From contig CAMYKU010000016.1 in NCBI GenBank assembly GCA_947259105.1, forward strand, positions 16,503 to 80,502: a stretch of 64,000 nucleotides of DNA. The letters run 5' to 3'. A program made the position numbers and the translations under genes. A model generated the notes under the pieces. That model ran no database searches. It was not told where the DNA came from and saw only the letters and a program-made list of their open reading frames with translations. This document shows, one piece after another, positions 17,368 to 27,105 of the stretch. The stretch comes from an uncultured Alphaproteobacteria bacterium (GTDB lineage: Bacteria > Pseudomonadota > Alphaproteobacteria > UBA8366 > JADFVY01). Within the stretch, counting starts at the first letter, position 1. Every line of letters begins with the position of its first letter.

Positions 17368-17973
17368 ATGTATGTTCCGAAGCATTTCTCCGTCGTCGAC
17401 CGCGATTCGCTGGACCGCGTCATTCGCGACAATCCCTTTGGCCTGCTGGTCGGCGCCGCCGGCGGCGCGCCGTTCGCAACGCATCTGCCGTTCCTGCTGG
17501 ACGGCGACCGGCTGCTGGCGCATGTCGCGCGCGGCAACCCGCACTGGAGGGCCATCGACGGCACGACCGAAATGCTCGCGGTGTTCAGCGGCCCGCATGC
17601 CTACGTCTCGCCGCGGTGGTACGAGCCCGGCCCCGCGGTGCCGACCTGGAACTACGTCGCGGTGCACGTCTACGGCGCGCCGCGGATCATCGAGGATGCG
17701 GCGTCGGTGCACGCCCTGCTTGACCGGCTGGTCGGCGAATACGAGGCCGGCGCCTGGACCCTCGGCGGGCAGGATCCGGACTATATCGACCGCATGATGC
17801 GCGGCATCGTCGCGTTCGAGATGCCGCTCGCGCGCATCGAAGGCAAGTTCAAGCTGAGCCAGAACCGGTCCGCCGAAGACCGCCGGCGCGTTGCCGGCGA
17901 ACTCGCGGACTCCGGCGGTGCCGCCGACCGGCAATTGGGGCGGTTGATGGCGGACCGCGAGGGGGCCGAATGA
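17368..17973 (+). CDS. PaiB-type FMN-binding protein (putative negative transcriptional regulator family)
   Basis: A 201-residue protein of the PaiB/split-barrel flavin-binding family. Recognisable motifs: MYVPKHF at the start, NPFGLLV, ATHLPFLLD, HVARGNPHW, FSGPHAYVSPRWY, VPTWNYVAVHVYG and the C-terminal EGKFKLSQNRS. In Bacillus PaiB is linked to sporulation and protease control; most Gram-negative members have no proven role and bind FMN. It follows sdhB by 44 bp on the same strand, with no functional tie evident. Confidence 0.85.
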   Translation: MYVPKHFSVVDRDSLDRVIRDNPFGLLVGAAGGAPFATHLPFLLDGDRLLAHVARGNPHWRAIDGTTEMLAVFSGPHAYVSPRWYEPGPAVPTWNYVAVHVYGAPRIIEDAASVHALLDRLVGEYEAGAWTLGGQDPDYIDRMMRGIVAFEMPLARIEGKFKLSQNRSAEDRRRVAGELADSGGAADRQLGRLMADREGAE

Positions 17974-18037
17974 TCTTGCGCCGCCGCCCGGCAGCGGTTA
18001 GGTTCCGCGCGCATTTCCGAGCAGCGCCGGAAGATCC

Positions 18038-18664
18038 ATGAGCGATACCGCAAGGGAACAGGACGATCCCCGCGTCAAGACCCGCATCCGCACCACGCGG
18101 GTGGTGGCGGCCATCGTCCTGCTGGGGCTGCTGTTCGTCGCACCGTCCTGGGGTCGCCATGGCGTGGTCGCGGAAATCCTGCGCTGGAGCGGGTATCTCG
18201 CACTCATCGTCGGGGTGATGGGGCGGGTCTGGTGCGCCGCCTATATCGGCGGGCGCAAGAGCCAGATCGTCGTCGATGTCGGCCCCTATTCGACGACCCG
18301 CAATCCGCTTTATGTCTTCAGCTTCGCCGGGCTCGTGGGGATCGGCCTGATCTCGGGAATGCTGGCGGTCACAGGGGCGCTGGCGGTTGGCTTCGCCCTG
18401 TATTACCGGGGTGTCGTGGCCGGCGAGGAGGTGTTCCTGAACGCGCGGCATCCGGAAGAATTCGGCGATTACATGACGCGCGTGCCGCGCTGGATTCCAG
18501 ACCCGCGCCTCTATCGCGAGGCGGGCGAGCCGATGGGCCTGCCGCGCAACGTCCTGATCACGATCCGGGAAAGTTCGGTATTCTTCCTGGCCCTGCCGCT
18601 GTTCGCGCTGATCGGCTGGCTTCAGGAGTCCGGCACCCTGCCCGTCCTGATCCGGCTGCCATGA
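18038..18664 (+). CDS. Isoprenylcysteine carboxyl methyltransferase (ICMT)-like membrane protein
   Basis: A 208-residue membrane protein with about five helices. The ICMT/PEMT-type signature is clear: GPYSTTRNPLYVFSFAG followed by EEVFLNARHPEEFGDYMTRVPRWIP, the AdoMet-binding pattern of the family. Bacteria lack prenylated-CaaX substrates, so the methyl acceptor is unknown; lipid or small-molecule methylation is possible. An extra C-terminal helix (VFFLALPLFALIGWLQ) follows the core. The gene stands between the PaiB-like gene and the SAF oxidoreductase. Confidence 0.8.
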   Translation: MSDTAREQDDPRVKTRIRTTRVVAAIVLLGLLFVAPSWGRHGVVAEILRWSGYLALIVGVMGRVWCAAYIGGRKSQIVVDVGPYSTTRNPLYVFSFAGLVGIGLISGMLAVTGALAVGFALYYRGVVAGEEVFLNARHPEEFGDYMTRVPRWIPDPRLYREAGEPMGLPRNVLITIRESSVFFLALPLFALIGWLQESGTLPVLIRLP

Positions 18665-18695
18665 CGGCGGTCGTAGTACCGGAGGCAAGAAACCG

Positions 18696-20050
18696 ATGAA
18701 TTTTCATTCCATGCTGGCCGCGCGCGGCGCGGCGGGCCGCCCGGTCCGGGTCGGCCTGATCGGCGGCGGCAAGTTCGGCTCCATGTTCCTCTCGCAGGCG
18801 CGCCGGGTCGAGGGGCTGCACGTGCTGGGAATCGCGGACCTCGCGCCCGAGCGTGCGCGCGCCAGTCTCGACCGCATCGGCTGGGAGACGGCGCGTCACG
18901 ACGCGGCCTCGTTCGCAACGGCGCTGAAGGATGGCAAGACCTTCATCACCGACGATGCGGAGGCGCTCGTCGCCGCCGACGGGCTCGACGTGGTCATCGA
19001 CGCGACGGGCGACCCCGCCGCCGGCATCCGTCACGTCGGGCTGGCCTGCCGGCACCAGCGCCATATCGTGATGGTGAACGTCGAGGCCGATGCGCTGGCC
19101 GGCCCGCTGCTGGCGCAACAGGCGCGCGCGGCCGGCATCGTCTACTCGCTGGCCTACGGCGATCAGCCGGCCCTGATTTCCGAGCAAGTCGACTGGGCGC
19201 GGACCTGCGGTTTCGAGGTCGTCGCCGCCGGCAAGGGCACCAAATACCTGCCCGAATACCATGCCTCGACCGACGGGACGGTGTGGGACTACTACGGCAT
19301 CACCGCAGAGCGCGCGGCCGAGGGCGGCATGAACGCCAAGATGTTCAACTCCTTCCTCGACGGCACCAAGTCGGGCATCGAGATGGCGGCCGTCGCCAAT
19401 GCCTGCGGCCTCGATTGCCCGGGCGACGGCCTGTCATTCCCGCCCGTCGGGACGCATCAGCTGGCGGCCGTCCTGAAGCCGAAGGCCGATGGCGGCATGC
19501 TGGAGCGCCGCGGCATGGTCGAGGTGATCTCGTGCCTCAACCGCGACGGCACGGCGGTCGAGCGCGACCTGCGCTGGGGCGTCTACGTCACATTTGCGGC
19601 GCAGGACGACTACGCGGCGCGCTGTTTCGCCGAATACGGCCTGGTCACCGACGAGTCCGGCATCTACACGGCGATGTACAAGCCCTGGCACCTGATTGGC
19701 CTGGAACTCGCGGTCTCGGTGGCCAGCGCGGCGCTGCGCGGCGAGCCGACCGGCGCCCCGCGGGGCTGGAACGGCGACGTCGTCGCGGTCGCCAAGCGGG
19801 ATCTCGCCGCCGGCGAGACGCTGGACGGCGAGGGCGGCTCGACCGTCTGGGGCAAGCTGATGCCGGCCGCCGACAGCCTCGCCCTCGGCGGCCTGCCGAT
19901 CGGCCTGTCGCACGATGTCAGGCTCAAGAACCCGATCGCCACCGGCTCGCCGGTGCGCTGGCAGGACGTCGAGATCGACGAGACCGGCACCGCCGTCCGC
20001 GTCCGCCGCGAAATGGAAGAGGCCTTCGCGCCCACGGCCCGGGCCGCCGA

Positions 20051-20054
<4 letters not shown>
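18696..20054 (+). CDS. Predicted homoserine-dehydrogenase-like oxidoreductase with C-terminal SAF domain
   Basis: A 452-residue protein with an N-terminal Rossmann fold (VRVGLIGGGKFGSMFLSQ; DGLDVVIDATGDPAAG), a catalytic middle (YGDQPALISEQVDWARTCGFEVVAAGKGTKY; PPVGTHQLAAVLKP) and a C-terminal SAF-like domain (VVAVAKRDLAAGETLDGEGG ... LPIGLSHDVRLKNPIATGSPV). This matches the COG4091 type, named after homoserine dehydrogenase but of diverse or unknown substrate; SAF relatives handle sugar acids. Its stop overlaps the SDR start by 4 bp, so a two-step oxidation pathway is plausible. Confidence 0.82.
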
Positions 20055-20797
<743 letters not shown>

Positions 20798-20812
20798 GCA
20801 CGCGACGATGTC

Positions 20813-21943
20813 ATGACCGAGGGACCGCTTTTCGCTTACCGGTCCATGGTGCGCGACGGCGCGCTGGAGCCGGACCCGATGCAGGAGCTGGCCGCCGAGA
20901 AACTGCAGTCGCTGTGCCGCGCCTTGAAGAGCTACGAGCCCGGCGACGGCCTGTTCGCCTGGAAGGCGGTGCTGGGCCTGGCGCGCCGCCGCGAGGACCC
21001 GCCGCAGGGGCTGTATCTCTACGGCCCGGTGGGGCGCGGCAAGTCGATGCTGATGGATCTGTTCATCGCCGACGCGCCGCTCGCGCGCAAGCGCCGGGTC
21101 CATTTCCACCAGTTCATGATCGAGGTGCACGAGGCGCTGCACCGCTGGCGCAAGGCCCAGAAGGCATCGGGCGAGCGCGAGGACCCGATCGACCTGGTCG
21201 CCGAGGCGATCGCCCGCGACGTCTGGCTGCTCTGTTTCGACGAACTGGAGGTGCGCGACATCGCCGACGCGATGATCCTCGGCCGGCTGTTCGAGGCGCT
21301 ATTCGAGCGCGGCGTCGTCATGGTCTGCACCACCAACACGCCGCCCGACGAGCTGTACAGGGACGGTCTGCAGCGCGAACTGTTCCTGCCGTTTATCGGG
21401 ATCATCAAGACGAAACTCGACGTCCTGGAGCTGACTGCGCGCAAGGACTACCGGCAGGCGCGGCTGGCCGGCCGCGAGGTCTGGCTGACGCCGCTGGACG
21501 GCACGGCGAAGCTGGCGCTCGACCATATCTTCGACGATCTCGCCGACGGCGCCGATGCGGTGCCGGAGCAGTTGACGGTCAAGGGCCGCACCGTGACCGT
21601 GCCGCTTGCCGCGCGCGGCGCCGCGCGTTTCCATTTCGACCAGCTCTGCCGCGCCGCGCTGGGGGCCGAGGATTACCTTGCCATCGCCAGGCGCTACCAC
21701 ACGCTGGTGCTGGACGGGGTGCCGGCGATGGACCAGGCGATGCGCAACGAGGCGCGCCGCTTCATCACCCTGATCGACGTGCTGTACGACAACCGGGTGC
21801 GCCTCGCCGCCTCCGCCGAGGCCGCGCCCGAGACCCTGGTCACCGCCGACAGCCACGCCGCCGAATACCGCCGCACCGCCAGCCGCCTGGCGGAAATGCG
21901 CTCGACCGCGTGGGTTTCCGAGGACCGGGGACCGAAGGCCTGA
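20813..21943 (+). CDS. zapE: AFG1/ZapE family P-loop ATPase
   Basis: A 376-residue ATPase of the AFG1 family. Walker A GPVGRGKSMLMD, HFHQFMIEVH, Walker B LCFDELEVRDIADAMILGRLFEALF and sensor region VCTTNTPPDELYRDGLQRELFLPFI are diagnostic. In E. coli ZapE associates with the Z-ring; mitochondrial relatives act in protein quality control. In many Alphaproteobacteria this gene lies directly before mdh-sucCDAB; here an unknown membrane-protein gene is inserted between zapE and mdh. Confidence 0.92.
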   Translation: MTEGPLFAYRSMVRDGALEPDPMQELAAEKLQSLCRALKSYEPGDGLFAWKAVLGLARRREDPPQGLYLYGPVGRGKSMLMDLFIADAPLARKRRVHFHQFMIEVHEALHRWRKAQKASGEREDPIDLVAEAIARDVWLLCFDELEVRDIADAMILGRLFEALFERGVVMVCTTNTPPDELYRDGLQRELFLPFIGIIKTKLDVLELTARKDYRQARLAGREVWLTPLDGTAKLALDHIFDDLADGADAVPEQLTVKGRTVTVPLAARGAARFHFDQLCRAALGAEDYLAIARRYHTLVLDGVPAMDQAMRNEARRFITLIDVLYDNRVRLAASAEAAPETLVTADSHAAEYRRTASRLAEMRSTAWVSEDRGPKA

Positions 21944-22034
21944 ATTTGAGTCAAATTGCGTGTTTAAGGGAACGTTAGGCCGGACTCTGCGACCATACGT
22001 GTCCGCCGCAAGATGCCTGGGAAGGATCGGATCG

Positions 22035-23735
22035 ATGACCCCCGCGTTCCACGTTTTGATGCCGTTCGCGCGCATGCGCCGGATTGGCGGACTGGTTGGC
22101 TTTTTCCTGCTGGTGGGCCTTGGCGGTCTGACATGGCTTATGGTCGACTTGGACCTTCCCAAGGAGATCAGTTTTACAGTGCTGGGCAGCCTCATCCTCG
22201 CCCTTCTCGGCAAGGAGGCACTGCCGATGTTGAAGCCGGGGCTGGTGTCAACGAATGGTCTTGCGATTTCCGCTACCGGACTGACTGTCACCAAAATGGG
22301 GCAGACTGTACAGTGGCGATGGGATGAAATCTCCGACCTTAAGATCCGCAGCCGCCTGCATCCTGCCAGCCTGTTTCTCGGCCGTTTCATCGGCTTCCGC
22401 GTTCCCAGCGACAAGCGGCGGTCGGCGCCCGGCGTCCGGACCGGCCTGTTGCTCGGTGGCGGTGTCGTGGCCGTCGGCGACGACTATCCGAGCCGCATCG
22501 ACGATCTGTTCCGGCAGATGGAGCATTACCGGGCCAACGCGGCCGGCGCCGAACGCCGGTCTGCCTCGGTTAGGCCGCCCGAAGCGTTGTGGAGTTTCCG
22601 CAAGGACCGGAGGAAACCCAAACGATGGCATCTGCTGGGCGCGGTTGCCGCGCCGGTGGTTGGTACGGGAGTTGCCATGTTGCTGATCGGCGAACTTCCG
22701 ACATCGATCGAGGAATTTCTCGATTCTCCGGGTCTTTTTGCCGGAATGATTGGAACCGCGTCGGCGCTGCCAATGTTGCTCGTGATGCTGTTTCGGTTCG
22801 AAGCGAAGCAGGACAATTTGCTGATCATGAGCGCTGGCGGGCTGCATACGCGTCACAAGATCGAAAGGCGGCACTGGCTGTGGCGCGACATCGTCGACAT
22901 GCAGGTCAAGCAATCGGCCAGCCGCGGCAAGGACGGCGGCGTTGAGCGAATCGTCAGTTTCCGGGCGACCCACGACGGCTCGGCACCGGGCAAGGACGCC
23001 AAGGATGGTGAGGCGCTGGTGCCGGTGTCCTGCTCGATCGAGGACACCTATGAAACGCCGGTCGAAGAGATCGCGCGGCAGGCCCGCGCCTGGCGGGAGT
23101 GGAGCGGCGAGATATTCGGGGATGCGCTCGTCGCCGCCACATCGAACCAGCGCGCCGGGGCGCCGACGCCGGATGCCGTGGCGATTTCGTTTCGCCGGCA
23201 GACCGGGACCATGAACGGCCGCTCGAGCCTGCTTGACCATGTGACGCCATTTATCATCCTAGCCCCCATGCTCACCTATTCTGTGGCTTCGATATGGATG
23301 CTGAAGGCGGGCATCCATTTTGATCTGCTCCCTTGGTGGCTCGATATGGGCGGGATGACGGTCCTTATGATCGGCTCGATGATCGCCATGATCACCGTCA
23401 TCCAGCCGGGGTTAAACCGACTCGAACTCACCGAAAAAGGGCTGCTGCATGTCCGGTATGGCTTGAAACGCCGCTGGGCATGGCACGAGACTGGTGCGGT
23501 AGGGGTGCGGCGCCTGCGCACCAAGTGGTCGGCGAAGCAGCGCGCGGTCATCACCCTCGAGGTGCCCGCGGATGGCTGGACCTACGGGCTGCTGCGCTGG
23601 GCGTTTAACATCGACAACCGGCGGCTGGCGGTGATTGAAGACATTTACGACAGTTCGCTGGATGAAATCGCCGAGGCGCTCAACGACCGCCGCCGGAAGC
23701 ACGGCGGACGTGCGGCACGGCGTCCCGCCGAATAG
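22035..23735 (+). CDS. Membrane protein with three tandem TM + PH-like repeats, function unknown
   Basis: A 566-residue protein not recognised as a named family. The ATG at 22035 is chosen for GGGAAGGA just upstream; a GTG at 21960 is possible. It contains three copies of one module: a pair of membrane helices, a beta-rich domain with the sequence LsxxGLxxxx...WxWxxI, and an amphipathic tail. Anchors are WRWDEI (~94), WLWRDI (~281), WAWHET (~481) and tails DDYPSRIDDL (~149), EDTYETPVEEI (~336), EDIYDSSLDEI (~535). Spacing of 187-200 residues is even. The soluble modules resemble bacterial PH (YdbS/YdbT-like) domains; that is inference. A terminator follows. Confidence 0.8.
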   Translation: MTPAFHVLMPFARMRRIGGLVGFFLLVGLGGLTWLMVDLDLPKEISFTVLGSLILALLGKEALPMLKPGLVSTNGLAISATGLTVTKMGQTVQWRWDEISDLKIRSRLHPASLFLGRFIGFRVPSDKRRSAPGVRTGLLLGGGVVAVGDDYPSRIDDLFRQMEHYRANAAGAERRSASVRPPEALWSFRKDRRKPKRWHLLGAVAAPVVGTGVAMLLIGELPTSIEEFLDSPGLFAGMIGTASALPMLLVMLFRFEAKQDNLLIMSAGGLHTRHKIERRHWLWRDIVDMQVKQSASRGKDGGVERIVSFRATHDGSAPGKDAKDGEALVPVSCSIEDTYETPVEEIARQARAWREWSGEIFGDALVAATSNQRAGAPTPDAVAISFRRQTGTMNGRSSLLDHVTPFIILAPMLTYSVASIWMLKAGIHFDLLPWWLDMGGMTVLMIGSMIAMITVIQPGLNRLELTEKGLLHVRYGLKRRWAWHETGAVGVRRLRTKWSAKQRAVITLEVPADGWTYGLLRWAFNIDNRRLAVIEDIYDSSLDEIAEALNDRRRKHGGRAARRPAE

Positions 23736-23739
23736 GGTT

Positions 23740-23766
23740 GCCCCCGTCCGGAACGAGGGCTTTTCC
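23740..23766 (+). terminator. Intrinsic terminator after the triple-repeat membrane protein gene
   Basis: Stem GCCCCCG (23740-23746) with CGAGGGC (23754-23760), one internal mismatch, 7-nt loop, followed by TTTTCC. It lies 5 bp after the stop and separates this gene from mdh. Confidence 0.65.
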
Positions 23767-23778
23767 CAGCATTTCCCC

Positions 23779-23807
23779 TTGCTCCGCCTGATGAATCGCG
23801 GTACCTA
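23779..23807 (+). promoter_or_regulatory. Possible promoter for mdh-suc
   Basis: TTGCTC at 23779-23784 and TACCTA at 23802-23807 with a 17-bp spacer, about 100 bp upstream of mdh and just after the preceding terminator. Both boxes are weak matches, so the position supports it more than the sequence. Confidence 0.3.
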
Positions 23808-23808
23808 A

Positions 23809-24870
<1,062 letters not shown>

Positions 24871-24955
24871 CCCGACAGCGATCACAAGTCCGGGAGTCCC
24901 GGTTGCGCGCGCGCGGGACTTCGGCAACCATACCCAACCAGGCGAGAGGGTCCGG

Positions 24956-26152
24956 ATGAACATTCACGAATACCAGGCCAAGGCCCTGCTGACGAAATAC
25001 GGGGTCGCGGTGCCCCGCGGCGGCGTCGCCTACACGGTCAAGGAGGCCGAGGAGGCCGCGCAGGAGCTGGGCGGTCCGGTGTGGGTGGTCAAGAGCCAGA
25101 TCCACGCCGGCGGCCGCGGCGCCGGGCGTTTCAAGGGCAACGAGAAAGGCAAGGGCGGCGTGCGCGTCGTCACGTCGGTCGCCGAGGTCCGCGAAAACGC
25201 CAACGAGATGCTCAGCGCCGTGCTGGTCACCAAGCAGACCGGCCCGCAGGGCAAGGAAGTCAAGCGCCTGTTCATCGAGGAGGGCTGCGATATCGCGCGC
25301 GAGCTCTATCTCGGGATGCTGGTCGATCGCGCGACCAGCCGGATCACCATCATGGCCTCGACCGAGGGCGGCATGGACATCGAGGAGGTCGCGGCATCGA
25401 GCCCCGGGAAGATCGTCACCGTCACCATCGACCCGGCCACCGGCTTCATGCCCCATCACGGCCGCAACGTGGCCTTTGCGCTGGAGCTGGAAGGCGAGCA
25501 GGTGAGGTCCGCGGTCAAGTTGCTGGGCGGCCTCTACCGGGCGTTCACCGACCTCGATGCGAGCCTCGTCGAGATCAACCCGCTGGTCGTCACCGGCGCC
25601 GGCGAGGTGATCGCCCTCGACGCCAAGATGAACTTCGACGACAACGCCCTGTTCCGCCACACCGAAATCGCCGACCTGCGCGACGAGGACGAGGAGGACC
25701 CGGCCGAGCTCGAGGCCGCAAGGCACGAGCTCAACTACATCAAGCTGGACGGCAATATCGGCTGCATGGTGAACGGCGCCGGCCTCGCCATGGCGACCAT
25801 GGACATCATCAAGCTGCATGGCGGCGAGCCGGCGAATTTCCTCGACGTCGGCGGCGGCGCGACGAAGGAGCGGGTCACCAAGGCGTTCAAGATCATCCTG
25901 TCGGATCCCCACGTCGAAGGCATCCTCGTGAACATCTTCGGCGGCATCATGCGCTGCGACGTGATCGCCGAGGGCGTCGTCGCGGCGGCGCGCGAGGTCA
26001 GCCTGCAGGTACCGCTGGTGGTGCGGCTCGAAGGCACGAACGTGGAGCTGGGCAAGAAGATCCTGTCCGAATCCGGGCTGCCGATCCTGTCGGCGGACGA
26101 TCTCGGCGACGCGGCCGAAACGGTCGTGCGCGCAGTGAAGGAGGCAAGCTGA
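24956..26152 (+). CDS. sucC: Succinyl-CoA synthetase beta subunit (ADP-forming)
   Basis: A 398-residue subunit with an N-terminal ATP-grasp fold ([48 protein letters not shown] ... [16 protein letters not shown]) and a C-terminal CoA-ligase domain ([45 protein letters not shown]). It binds nucleotide and succinate; SucD carries the phospho-histidine. Stop and sucD start are 1 bp apart. Confidence 0.97.
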   Translation: MNIHEYQAKALLTKYGVAVPRGGVAYTVKEAEEAAQELGGPVWVVKSQIHAGGRGAGRFKGNEKGKGGVRVVTSVAEVRENANEMLSAVLVTKQTGPQGKEVKRLFIEEGCDIARELYLGMLVDRATSRITIMASTEGGMDIEEVAASSPGKIVTVTIDPATGFMPHHGRNVAFALELEGEQVRSAVKLLGGLYRAFTDLDASLVEINPLVVTGAGEVIALDAKMNFDDNALFRHTEIADLRDEDEEDPAELEAARHELNYIKLDGNIGCMVNGAGLAMATMDIIKLHGGEPANFLDVGGGATKERVTKAFKIILSDPHVEGILVNIFGGIMRCDVIAEGVVAAAREVSLQVPLVVRLEGTNVELGKKILSESGLPILSADDLGDAAETVVRAVKEAS

Positions 26153-26153
26153 C

Positions 26154-27029
26154 ATGGCGGCTCTGGTCGACAGGAACACCAAGGTCATCTGCCAGGGCTT
26201 CACCGGCTCGCAGGGGACCTTTCATTCCGAACAGGCGATCGCCTACGGCACGCGGATGGTCGGCGGCGTCACGCCGGGCAAGGGCGGAACCAAGCACCTC
26301 GACCTGCCGGTCTTCGACACCGTATCGCAGGCGGTGCGCGAGACCGGGGCGAACGCATCGGTGATCTACGTGCCGCCGCCGTTCGCGGCGGACGCGATCC
26401 TCGAGGCGGTCGACGCGGAAATTCCGCTGGTCGTCTGCATCACCGAGGGCATCCCGGTGCTCGACATGGTTCGGGTCAAGCGCGCCCTCGGCGGCTCCGC
26501 GACGCGCCTCATCGGGCCGAACTGCCCGGGCATCATAACGCCGGACCAGTGCAAGATCGGCATCATGCCGGGACATATTCACCGCGCCGGCCGCATCGGC
26601 ATTGTCTCGCGCTCCGGCACGCTTACATATGAAGCGGTGGCGCAGACCACTGCCGCGGGGCTCGGGCAGTCCACCTGCATCGGCATCGGAGGCGATCCGG
26701 TGAACGGGACCAACTTCATCGACTGCCTTGCCCTGTTCCTGGAGGACGACGAAACGGACGGCATCATCATGATCGGAGAGATCGGCGGCACCGCCGAAGA
26801 GGAAGCCGCGGCGTTTCTGGCCGCGCAACCGGTGAAAAAACCGGTGTGCGGGTTCATCGCCGGTGTCACGGCGCCGCCCGGGCGGCGCATGGGCCATGCC
26901 GGCGCCATCATCTCCGGCGGCAAGGGCGACGCCGGCAGCAAGATCGCGGCAATGAAGGAAGCGGGTATCCATATCGCGGACAGTCCGGCTGCCCTCGGCA
27001 GCACGATGCTGGACGCGGTGCGCGGCTAA
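26154..27029 (+). CDS. sucD: Succinyl-CoA synthetase alpha subunit
   Basis: A 291-residue CoA-binding subunit. N-terminal Rossmann CoA site ([34 protein letters not shown]), [22 protein letters not shown], and the phosphorylated histidine at residue 248 in [15 protein letters not shown]. With SucC it makes ATP (or GTP) from succinyl-CoA. Spacing of 1 bp from sucC indicates coupled translation. The 76-bp gap before sucA contains only a short palindrome (AAGAGGTCTCTT). Confidence 0.97.
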   Translation: MAALVDRNTKVICQGFTGSQGTFHSEQAIAYGTRMVGGVTPGKGGTKHLDLPVFDTVSQAVRETGANASVIYVPPPFAADAILEAVDAEIPLVVCITEGIPVLDMVRVKRALGGSATRLIGPNCPGIITPDQCKIGIMPGHIHRAGRIGIVSRSGTLTYEAVAQTTAAGLGQSTCIGIGGDPVNGTNFIDCLALFLEDDETDGIIMIGEIGGTAEEEAAAFLAAQPVKKPVCGFIAGVTAPPGRRMGHAGAIISGGKGDAGSKIAAMKEAGIHIADSPAALGSTMLDAVRG

Positions 27030-27105
27030 AGCGGAATCGCAGGGCCGCGAAACTTAAGAGGTCTCTTCGAGCGCCGGGCGGGCGCCGGGAGACGGGGGAC
27101 AGGCC

